A program made the translations under genes and the position numbers. Below, piece after piece: positions 50,530-60,061 of a stretch of DNA of 64,000 bases. This DNA comes from Pseudocercospora fijiensis CIRAD86 (lineage: Eukaryota > Ascomycota > Dothideomycetes > Mycosphaerellales > Mycosphaerellaceae). The stretch is taken from assembly GCF_000340215.1 (NCBI RefSeq), contig NW_006921542.1:307610-371609 (forward strand). The letters are read 5' to 3'. Each line of letters begins with the position of its first letter. Positions within the stretch are counted from its first letter, which is position 1. Below the pieces are notes generated by a model. That model was given only the letters and a program-made list of their open reading frames with translations. It was not told the origin of the DNA and did not search any database.

Positions 50530-51920
50530 GCGGCTCTCTCCTACTAACGGAACCGAGCTACTATACCTAACGAATCTAAGCTCGTTTTTAGTCTTAATCT
50601 ATCCTCTTTCGGTATAAGATACTCGACAAGCAAATGCTTAGGCCGAGTCTAACTACGAAACCTAAGACTAACTAACAGCTCTATTAACTAATCCTAATCC
50701 TCGAACTCCTTCCGCTTCTTAGTAAAGACCTTAAAGAGCGCTCGAGCTTCTTTAGGTACCTACGGAGTAGTCGAGATAAAGCCGTATCGCTAAAATAGGT
50801 AATCCTTCGGAGGCTTATATAGAGATTTAGAGAATTCTAACGCTAACCTATCCTACTAGTAGCTTAGATTCCGGATACAAGCCCTCTCTGCCTTAGTAAA
50901 GATTTTATATAGCAGTAGCACTCTGCCTTCGAGAAACGCTTTCTATTTAACTATTAGTATCTGCCGGCTACGAACGCCGGCTATATATGCCGAGTATAGA
51001 ATAATTACCTGTACCCCTTCCTCCTATAGTAATACTTCTGCCGTCCCTAGATACCTAGCCCCGATCGCATTAATCGTAAGCTACTTTGCCTTTATAGACG
51101 TAAAGGCTTCGCTCTAATACTAATAAAGAAACTTCTACTCTATATCGAGGATATAAAGATAACTAGTCTCGATTCCAATCCTTGCTAGCTTTTTATAGTA
51201 GCTTTAACTATGATTTTCTAGATTAATAGGACTTATACCTTAGCCCTTTACTAGTATCTCGTCTCTTTAACTATACTCGATCCACTCCTAGCGCTTATCG
51301 TCTATAGCGTTAGGCCCTAAGACTATACCTATTACTAGATCGACGTATAGTATCTCCTCGCTTTTTTTAGTTCCTTTATTCGTAGTATTAAGCTCTGTCG
51401 CGGTATCCTAAACTCTAGTATTATTGTTCTCGGCTATCTAAACATCTCCGTTACTATCGGTCGTATCGATAGAGGTAGCGGCTATAGGTCTAAATGCTAT
51501 TAGTTAACGTATTAAAGAAAAATATACCGGCTATAGCTGCCGGCTACGGCTGCCGGCTATAGCTGCTAGCTACGGCCGCTAGCTAGATTAACTTACGCTA
51601 CTAGAACTTTACGCTCGAAAACTGGCCGCAATTCTTTCCTCCTCTTAGCCTTCTCTTAGGTTGTCTTCTTATTCTAACCTTCACTTTTTTCTATAGGCGC
51701 TAGCTATCGATAGAATGCCTTATTCCGCGCCTTTCTTCTCTTATCCTTAGCTCTTTTATCCTTATCTATCTTGTCCTTTCTCTCGCGGTCTCGTACGGAA
51801 TTCTTCTTCGTAGAGTACTCCTCTTTAGTCTTGCGCTTTTTAGTTAGACGCTTAGGCAAAACAAACTCGCGGTCTTTAGTTCTATCTTCTATTTAGCGCG
51901 CGGCGCGCTTCTCTCTTGCT
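50530..51920 (-). pseudogene. hAT accessory gene remnant in H3 (unknown product)
   Basis: Counterpart of 14400-15790 (H2), with the same Lys/Arg-rich segment near 51770-51840. Unrecognised family. Confidence 0.45.
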
Positions 51921-52064
51921 ATTATAAGGGAAAGGGGCGGGGGCGTAGCGTATAGTAGTTATTGTCGGTATAGGTATAGAGAAAGAAGTTGAAAGTATAA
52001 GAATATCGCGAAGCCCTAATTGTTACCGCCTACGTAACGTTATATAGGTAAGCTTTCGCAACTA

Positions 52065-52310
52065 CGGCAACTACGCTCCGGTAATAGCAACTACGCCCTA
52101 GTAACGGCAACTACGCCCTAGCAACGGCAACCACGCCCTAGCAACGGTAATAAAGCGTAGTAAATACAACCTAGTAACTATTATAGCCGGCAATCGTAGC
52201 CGGCAGTCGAATAAGAGTGTCCTTATAGCAAAACTACGCCCTAGCAACGGCAACTACGCCCTAGCAACGGCAACTATGCCCTAGCAACGGTAAAAGAGCG
52301 TAGTAAATGT
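52065..52310. repeat. Subterminal 20-bp tandem repeats of hAT H3
   Basis: Near-perfect ggcaactacgccctagcaac units in two blocks (52065-52150 and 52235-52310) separated by a GCCGGCTA dimer (tatagccggcaatcgtagcc) that is itself repeated at 52185 and 52325. The least mutated version of the array. Confidence 0.85.
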
Positions 52311-52512
52311 AACAGAGTTACTATTATAGCCGGCAATCGTAGCCGGCAGTCGAATAAGAGTGTCCTTATAGTAAAACCAATACAGTCTCTAGTTTAAACT
52401 AGGAATCTATATAGTTCGAAAAAACCAAACCGGAACTAGGGAGCTAGTTCGCCGCTAAGAAACTAAACTATATAGGTTTAGTGGTTCGGAAACCGAACCA
52501 CTACGGGGTCTA

Positions 52513-52520
52513 ATTAGTTA
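52513..52520. repeat. Right target-site duplication of H3
   Basis: Second copy of attagtta; the Plavaka element resumes after it. Confidence 0.92.
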
Positions 52521-54980
52521 AGATACTACGGGTAGATTGTAGTTTCGAAGCCGGAGTCGACGCCTTATATTAGATAAGCGACTAATATAGATACGTTCGA
52601 ATTAATAACGAGCGATAATAGAGGGCTAGTCTATCCGATATATTAGGCAGAGGCCTATAGCTGCGATTTACAATCTATAGGCAAATTAAGGAGGCAGAAC
52701 GAGCGTAAATATAAACGTAGAAAAGCAAGATAAATAATTAATTTTACTAAGTCCGATATAGAAGTCCTATTCTAATAGTAATAGGCACTAATCTATTCAT
52801 TAAACGGAAGGCAAGATGCCCTAGCTACGATAAGCACTACGCTTTAATCTTAGATATATGCTAATATATATTAAGTATATTATATATAGTAGTCTTAAGC
52901 GCCGCGATCTCTTCCTTTATCTATTTAATCTCAGCCTATATTTAGGTACCCTAATCGCGCTATAGCGATAGCGGACTTAGGGTAGCGCGATAATTAAGGA
53001 AAGGCTAAATCGGCTACGACTAGTAGTCGTTAGGCTAGGGTAGATTGCATGCCTCTAGCTAATCTATTTCGAATTGTATCTATCGAGTATAGGGCCTCTA
53101 CGGTATTATTAATCTCGAATTAGCTAAACACGCCGATAGAGATAGTTCCGACTAACCTATAATGCTACGAGGCGGCTTCGAAGGTATATATTCGACCTAG
53201 CGGATTAGCTAACGCCGATTGATTTACCGATAAAGAATATATATCTATATATACTATAGTAGCGACCGAGCGAGGAATAAATAGTCTAAATACGCCGATT
53301 ACTTTAGTACAATATCGATAGTATTGCTATATACCGTCGGCCTAGACTACAATAATTACCGCTAGACTAATAATAGCGCTAGATTAATAGTTCCCGAATC
53401 CGACTCGCGACCGAATCGGGCTAGCGTCGATAAGGTACGAAAATAGCGAATAGTCTATAGGCTACGATTATACTTTAGCGTTAGCGGGGCATATCCGATA
53501 GGACTAATAAGCGATTATAGATAGCGACTCGGGTAGTTTATATAGGAGTAGAGGATAAAACCGCAATTTAATACCTCCCTTTTCGTAGAGTAAACAAGTA
53601 CAAAGACGCGTATAGTCTAATATATACTACGTTAGATTCGTAATAATACTACTACTCGTTATAGTATACTTAGGATAGGTCGTAACTACGAAGAAGATAA
53701 ATATAGAACTTAATCGTTATCTAACTTAATAGAGTCGGATAGGGATACTAGATTCGAAGAAGAAAACGGGGAGGAGACTTGTTTATACGTACCGACTAGT
53801 ATTAGATCGAAATTTATAAAGGTAACGTATACTAGAGTACGGCGACAGAGGACTAACGTAACTAGTATAATAGTAGGAATAGCAAAGATCCGGTAAGGCT
53901 AAAACGGAAGTACGGCGACGATAGGGCGGATCGGAGCGACGATATTAAAACGACGTAAGAAGCGAGACAAAGGCTTAATAACTTCTAGTAAAGAACGTTT
54001 AAATCGAAAGAAGGGCTTACTCGAAGTAAGGGAGCAAATCTTATATAACGAGACGCGTCGTAAACTATTCGCTATTACGTTAACTAGGGCTAGAGGATAT
54101 AAGACGATGCTTCCTACTACTTAAACCCTAGTATAGGTAGACAAAACAATAAAGGAGATATATAGTAAAAACTACGATCGATTACTAGCTTTACGTATAA
54201 TAGTGCTATAGCCGGGTAGCTATATACCGTCGAGAGACGTAATCTAAGCAGTCGGTAGAGATCCCGATATAATAGTATCGAGACTAATATTAGAATAGTT
54301 GCGAGAAGCTATACGAAAGGAGCGAGGCTATATTAATACCTATATCCGATCGACCTTAATAAACTAAGTACCGATCGTAATAACCGATACTCTAAAAAGG
54401 ATAGTATACGCTAAGAGGATACTCGATAACTAATTCTTCGAGTACTACGACGAGAAACTAGTAAGACCCTCTCTAAAATAGTATAGTTACTAGATAGAAG
54501 CTAACGGTCGATATATACTACGCGCTACCTTAGTAAGCTTATATACAAATGTCTAGCGGGTATACTACTCCGGTAGGATCGGCGAGGCTAGAAGATATAT
54601 ATTAAATAGTACTACTATAAAGTTACCCCTTTTATAATATTGTCTACCGCTACGGTACTTAGTAGAATACTAACCGGATAGTCGATAGAGTCGTATTTAA
54701 CTAAAGTTAGAGGTAAAGCGATCTAGCTAGCCTTAGATTATAAGTTAATATACTAGCCGTTCCTAGATCGGATAACTACGTAGAATACGACGGATTAAGC
54801 TACTCGTAACCTCGGATATCGAAAGCGTAGAAGATATACGTACGGTATATAAGTAGAGTATAGGATACCCCTAAATTATTAATAAATAACTTCGAGAGCG
54901 TACGTAACGACATCGATATACTTATAGCAATCGACGTCGTTTCGGATTCCGACGATAAAGGCGGATCGATCGAGCGCTAT
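52521..54980. other. Plavaka interior, unresolved
   Basis: Plus-strand readings are partly protein-like (53800-54600) with a high Arg/Lys/Gln content, but frames change often and no domain is visible. It may be the N-terminal part of the gene at 54990-55680. Confidence 0.3.
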
Positions 54981-54989
54981 AGTAAGAGT

Positions 54990-55680
54990 AGTCTACGAGC
55001 GCCGTATTCCTCTTACCTACTAAAATAATCGATAGGTTCTAAAGCGTCTACCGGGCAACAATTAAGTAAACAACTTAAAGCCGGCGACAATACGATAAAT
55101 AAGTTAGCGGAGGCGGAGGCCCTACCTAAGAAAAACGATATTAGACTGCCTATACTATAGAGCAGTTTCTAAGCGATAGAATAGGAGCCGACGGAGGCTA
55201 CTAATCCGTTTGCTTCGGTACGGGGAGGCAACGGTATAAGTATAACCGAGACGATAGAATATAATAGAACCGAAGACAATTAATATAAAAGGTATAGATA
55301 TACCGTAGTAATAATAATAGGGAAAGGATTACGCGCTAATTACTATACGAATAGTAGGTATTCTAACTAGTCTTATATAATAGATAAGACTTTATTCGCG
55401 GCGGTAAGTAATCGCGTTAGGGATATATTAGGGCTAGAAGAGAGGGAGTAGATATAGTAGGCGGATATAGAGGCGGACGGCGGCAAAGTTAAGGAGATAG
55501 TATTTAACGAGGAGACGTAGGATCGAAGAATTAGGAGATATATAGTAAAAGAGAAGAAGAAGTCGAAAGGAAACAAACGAAAGAAGGTAGAGGTATATCG
55601 CTTTAATATAGCCGTAGAAGACGAATAGAATACATTCTTGTTAACCGTAATAAATAGATGCCCTATATAATATAACGAAA
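54990..55680 (+). pseudogene. Plavaka-borne gene of unknown function, C-terminal part
   Basis: A plus-strand frame gives SNRVRDILGLEERE, QADIEADGGKVKEIVFNEET (about 55460-55520) and a strongly basic KEKKKSKGNKRKKVEVYRFN block (about 55550-55605). Stops are few and all are TAG. The charged, Lys-rich stretch could be a nuclear localisation or DNA-binding region. No family recognised. Confidence 0.45.
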
Positions 55681-56011
55681 TCTATTAATACTATACGAGT
55701 CGGTCGCTAAGTCGGTACTAACTTAGTATACGTAGTAGACGTATACAAATGCCGGTAGTTACCCGAGTATACGTATAAACGTTAGATATTAGTAGAAGCA
55801 ATAATCGTATAATATACAGATCCGATAGAAAATATAATTTAAAGGGTAGTACTAGTACCTACGACGACTCGAGCCCGACTCGATATACAAGTCGGACGGT
55901 AAAGAATAAAATTCTAACTACGATTAGATTTAGTAGAATTTCTAGATCGCGACGATCCTATTAGATAAGATCTTTAACGTACGATCCTAAGGATCCTAAT
56001 AATCCTAAGCG

Positions 56012-56058
56012 ATCCTATCGATAGGATTGTCGCGATTAGTAAAAAAGTTTCTATAACG
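56012..56058. repeat. Right terminal inverted repeat of Plavaka element
   Basis: gcgattagtaaaaaagtttc followed by tataacg, inverted match to 26914-26950. A cgatcctatcgataggat block lies just inside. Confidence 0.75.
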
Positions 56059-56109
56059 CTATTTATAGCCGGTAGCGTAGCCGGCAGCGTAGCCGGTATT
56101 CTTACTGTC

Positions 56110-56500
56110 TTTTTATTAATCCTTCTTTAGCCGTAGCCCTCCGTAAGATTCGGAAGTATTAGAAGAGTTCTAATCTCCTAATCTATAAAGCTCCTTTCTA
56201 ACGACTTATTCGCAAAATTGCCTAGGATTATAAAACGGACCTTCGCTTCTAAGCCTCCGCGATAGGCGCCCTTTAAGAGGCTATAGAAGCCTACCTAGTT
56301 CGTATCTTCGAATATATGTTTCTCTTCTACCTCTTTTCGGACTATACTAATACTATTTTAGCGGTTAACCTTATAGCTATCTACGCGAAGCGTATAACGA
56401 TTATAGATAAGGATTTCAAAGCACTCGATTAGATTCTAAAAGGCTAGAATATCTGTATTCGAGATAGTACTAGGTAGGATAGATATTCTAGTAGGAAGGA
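56110..56500 (-). pseudogene. hAT accessory frame A2 in H2
   Basis: Inverted counterpart of 44150-44545, with more stops. Separated from the body of H2 by the Plavaka insertion. Confidence 0.45.
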
Positions 56501-56829
56501 TGTTCGTAGTATCGTCTATAAGCTTTTCTATATACGAAATAAGCCGCTATTATACGGCGCTACATACCGCGCTCTAAATACTCTCTAAGTATATATATAT
56601 AGTATAGTATACTTTATTAGCCGTACGGAATAGAAGTCTTCGAAAATCCTATTAGTTCTAAAAAGTAAAAAGGCCGGCTACGCTACCGGCTACGCTACCG
56701 GCTACGCTACTAGGTTTTTTAAAGAACTAAAAGAAGATAGACATTCCGGTTAATTTGTATTAGTTTAGATTTTTCTAAGAAGAAAACAGGGAAAAATAAG
56801 GAAGGTTAAAGAGCCTAATGCTTATAGTT

Positions 56830-57290
56830 ATAGGCATTATCCCTGTTTTCTAGACTATATTATATACCTACCTTCGCAACTCTACCTAATACTCTCTCTA
56901 AATATCCTTATACTCTACCTATTAGAAATTTAACTAGGTACCTAGACCTATAGCTGCCTCTATATCTTTTACTATCTTCTATAGCTTAAAGGACTCCTCT
57001 ATAGCAGCCTCTACCTCCTTATATAATACGAAGTTACTACCTACCCTATCCTTAATATCTCCTAAATAACTAAGAGTTCTAAGGAACGAACTAGTATTCG
57101 GCCTTAGTATAGCGAGTAACTAGTAGAACGTTCTATAGAGCTACTTTATAGCTCTTTTATATACTATACCGATACCGAGGGAGGAGCTATCCTAGTACTT
57201 AATATTAGAGAATAGTTTAGTTAGAAAGTAGTCGAACTTCTTAAGGAAGGCTTCTAGGGAAATCGATAAGTTCTACCTAGATCTAGATAA
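56830..57290 (-). pseudogene. hAT accessory frame A1 in H2
   Basis: Inverted counterpart of 43340-43790, ending about 390 bp inside the right terminus of H2. Confidence 0.45.
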
Positions 57291-57680
57291 TAACATTCTA
57301 CCGAGTAGTTAGGGAATTAAACAGCGAGCGAAGGGATAAAATTTATACCTAATAAGTGCAGTTTTTATACTAAACTATAATAGCTTGTATATATATATGC
57401 TTTTAATTAGTTAGTGCCCTTAGCTAATTGTCTATAGATTTAGGGTTATATAAGTACCTTCCTATAACTAAAAAATACCGGCTACGCTACCGGCTATACT
57501 CTCGTATCTTATAAAGGGCTTGCTTCGAGTTACGTAGACATTCTTATACTTCTTAGAAACCGATAAATTCTATAGTTCGAACTAGCTAATCCTATAGTTG
57601 CTTAGCAAACCAACCTAAACCAAACTAGATCTTCAGCTTAGCAAACTAAACTAAACCAACCCGAACTACTACGGGGTCTG

Positions 57681-57688
57681 TTTATATA
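57681..57688. repeat. Right target-site duplication of H2
   Basis: Second copy of tttatata, directly after ctacggggtctg. Confidence 0.85.
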
Positions 57689-59659
57689 TATTAACGTCTA
57701 GGGGATTAGCGAAGACAATTAGCGTCTTTAAAAACCGGAATTCAATATAGCAATCGACTATATCCTTCCTAGATCCCTAGTTTCTACTACCGGTAGTCGA
57801 TACTAAGCTAGATAACTATACTAGCTACTTACTTAGATAGGTATATCTAACTAAAAACGCATTAGTTTAGTATACTAGGCACTCGTTATTATACTAAAGC
57901 TCGCTATTTGCCTTAAAATAGGAGATACAAAGGCTAATCTATAATAGTATATAGCCTAATCGAGGTATAAGGAGGATATAAGGATCTAGACGTATTCTTA
58001 AAATAGAGACAAACTAAAAATGTCTATTAAGTTTCTTCTAACCCTATAGGAACCGTAATAGAATATAGCGTAGCTCTAAGGTATAAAGAAGCTTATTAGG
58101 GGCTAGGATTCTTAAGATCCTATATTGTCTAGGCTATAGGAGAGTATTCTATATATATATCCTGTATAGCTTTGCTTTAAGCTCCTTTAGCTACTATATT
58201 AGATTCGCTTTTAATTTATTCTATTTCGTAGCTATATTATAATATTACTTACTAATAAACCGACGTAGGTATACTAGGACTAACTACTCGGCGAGATTGC
58301 CGCGTATTAGGCTTATATCCTACTTCGTTAGGATTATATCGGAACATTCTTAACTATAGATATATAAGAGATACTAAGCTCTATAGAGAAGGTAGTATCG
58401 TAGAAGCTTACCGGTTATATACGCTTTTTGCGTATTCTTCGTCTTACGAGATCGTTAGTTATTAATACTATATCTTTAGCTAATACTACCGTATAACTTT
58501 TACTAAGGTAGAATAGCTCGTAACTCTACGGAACTATAGCTAGTCTTCGGCGAGATACGTAGTAGTCTTACCTCCCTATTAGGCGCTTTAATACGCCCTA
58601 CCTTTATCGAAACTCTCTAAGCTAGGCTTACGAATTAGGGATAGCAGTAGTTGTAATTATAAATTAGGATATACGAGATTATCGTATAATTTAGTAGTCT
58701 ACTTAATCTCTCTACAAACAAGACCGTATTATAATTAAGCCTAGGTCTTAAAACGTTATTATTAAAAGGATAATAGGTAGAAAATATAGGATATCGCTCG
58801 TTATTAACGATATATACTTTAACAGTAACTGCCGATTTAAACTATAAAGACCTAAAAGTAGATACAAATAGGTAGTAGCGATATATATCGGCCGATATTA
58901 ATATATATTATCTAGTACCTAGATATCTTAGTAATACGCGAAGAAGGAATAAGCCTAGCGAGAATGCCCGATACTACGACCTACGTATAGAACTAGATAA
59001 ACGTTCTTCTTATAACCTTACTTTATAGGGAATTTATATAGATTAGAGCTAGTAATAGCAATTCTATTAGTTCCCTTTTACTTTAAATATAAGTTTATTT
59101 AAGATACCGATATCTTCTAAAATAACTACGACTTCTTCTATAAGTTCCTCTAGGCTACTATACCGATACGACCTAGGTTATTATTTAGGATCTTTAGTAA
59201 CCGAAGCATCTAGCGAATCTAACCTAAGGCCGCTAATATACGCTATAGGTATATTTAGTTAGTCGAATCTTATAATAGAGCTAAATTAGGACAAATATAC
59301 CGTACTAACAATGTCTATACTAGTCTAAAGTAGCGTATAGACTAATAGGTTGCCTAAAAGTAAGAGTATAGATAGGAATGTCTATAAGATATTCTATAAC
59401 CTCTCTTAGATCTACCTTATAGTAGAAAAATTAGCTAAGGTACTAATAGTAGCTTTATTACGGCTCGATAGATAGGTAAGAATAACGAGGCTCTCGGGGT
59501 AGATACTAAACAAGATATAGGATTAGTCGATAACGTACGAAATTATATTTAAATTTAGTCTATTTGTTTTATAGCTATTACTAGAGGGTAATACCTCGAG
59601 GATTTTCAATTACCTTCTATTAACCCTTACCTATACTAAATTGAAAGCTAAAATCCTAG
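57689..59659. pseudogene. RIP-degraded sequence continuing the pre-H2 locus
   Basis: The first 600 bases can be read in frame with the sequence before 13818 (for example KPEFNIAIDYILPRSLVSTT about 57729-57788), with only TAG/TAA stops. Further right, the minus strand also gives protein-like stretches (SSLEELIEEVVVILEDIGIL about 59148-59089). No family recognised. CpA and TpG are almost absent. Confidence 0.35.
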
Positions 59660-60061
59660 AGAAACTCCTATATCTAGGTCGAGTTAAAGTCTAACCGACT
59701 TTGAGTTAGATTAGCTCCTATACTACTAAGATCGAAGTCGAAGTCCGTTAAATTAGCTCCTATACAAACTTCGAAGTTGCGATCCGTTAGATTAGCTCCT
59801 ATCTAAAGGCCAAAGCTAATACTAGCTAACATTGAATTAGACTAGCTCCTATAATACCAATTTCGAAGTTGAAGCCCGGTTATTCTTGCGTCAGATCAGC
59901 ACCCAAATCAAATTCGAAATTGAAGTCCGGCTAGTCTGCTGTCAGATCAGTTCTTATGCTAGACTCCAAGTAAAAGTCCACCCAATCAACGCCTATGCGA
60001 CCAAGTTAGAGCTTGAAGTCCATTAGATCAGCCGTCATGCCATGCTCAGTTCGAGGTCCGA
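59660..60061 (-). pseudogene. RIP-degraded 3' continuation of the acidic-repeat gene
   Basis: On the minus strand the 51-54-bp repeat that ends the gene at 60062 goes on for several more units: DLTAD-stop-PDFNFEF, DLTQE-stop-PGFNFEI and weaker ones (GANLTDFDFD). At each unit start, where intact units have Trp, there is TAG (59931-59933), TAA (59880-59882) or TAG (59826-59828). Spacing is 51 and 54 bp. One frameshift lies between 59934 and 60062 (distance 131 bp). Mutation density rises leftward toward the transposon block. Confidence 0.75.

Larger units (their letters stand above)
42911..52512 (-). mobile_element. Complete hAT transposon copy H3 (9602 bp)
   Basis: Both termini are present as roughly 20-bp inverted repeats (tagaccccgtagtrgttcgg) with a perfect 8-bp duplication. 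This is the reference copy for the family: it defines the empty sites for the LINE and the Plavaka element in H2. Several segments, especially near the two ends, still hold CpA and TpG (for example aaaagcacacacatatatac near 43231), so it has suffered less RIP than H1 and H2, in line with being the youngest insertion. It carries the transposase, the basic-protein gene and small accessory frames on both strands. Confidence 0.93.
26914..56058 (-). mobile_element. Giant Plavaka-family DNA transposon (about 19.5 kb without H3)
   Basis: The ends are inverted repeats: cgttacggaaactttttt at 26914 and the complement of aaaaaagtttctataacg at 56041-56058, both followed inward by ctaatcgcg and clusters of cgatcctaagcgatcct. 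Comparison with the empty site in H3 (aggaagtaagtcctattt) fixes the boundaries and leaves a 2-bp CT on both sides as the duplication. Removing H3 and its duplication leaves about 19.5 kb. The transposase (27300-30700) identifies the family. It also carries a SNF2-type helicase, unknown genes, two foldback elements and tandem arrays. All are RIP-degraded. Confidence 0.85.
13826..57680 (+). mobile_element. hAT transposon copy H2, hosting nested LINE and Plavaka element
   Basis: Termini tagaccccgtag at 13826 and ctacggggtctg ending at 57680 are inverted repeats flanked by an 8-bp duplication. The element's own sequence is 13826-18385, 23294-26913 and 56061-57680, about 9.8 kb, similar to the 9.6-kb complete copy H3. 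The interruptions are a LINE (18386-23280) and a Plavaka element (26914-56058), each with its own target duplication, so H2 is the oldest of the three. RIP is saturating in all its segments. It carries the transposase, a basic-protein gene and at least two small accessory genes near the right end. Confidence 0.9.

Noticed and set aside
55373..55576. Minus-strand 67-codon frame
   Set aside because: Antisense of the Lys/Glu-rich plus-strand frame, which is the more protein-like reading.
26914..56058. Starship-type giant element
   Set aside because: It has inverted termini and a Plavaka transposase; no tyrosine recombinase (DUF3435) frame was seen.
43030..57680. A composite transposon with 1.6-kb inverted arms (43030-44600 and 56040-57680)
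   Set aside because: The arms are the same end of two hAT copies in opposite orientation; target duplications and empty-site comparison show separate insertions.
57689..59659. A Copia or LINE gene
   Set aside because: I looked for RT and integrase motifs on both strands and found none convincing.
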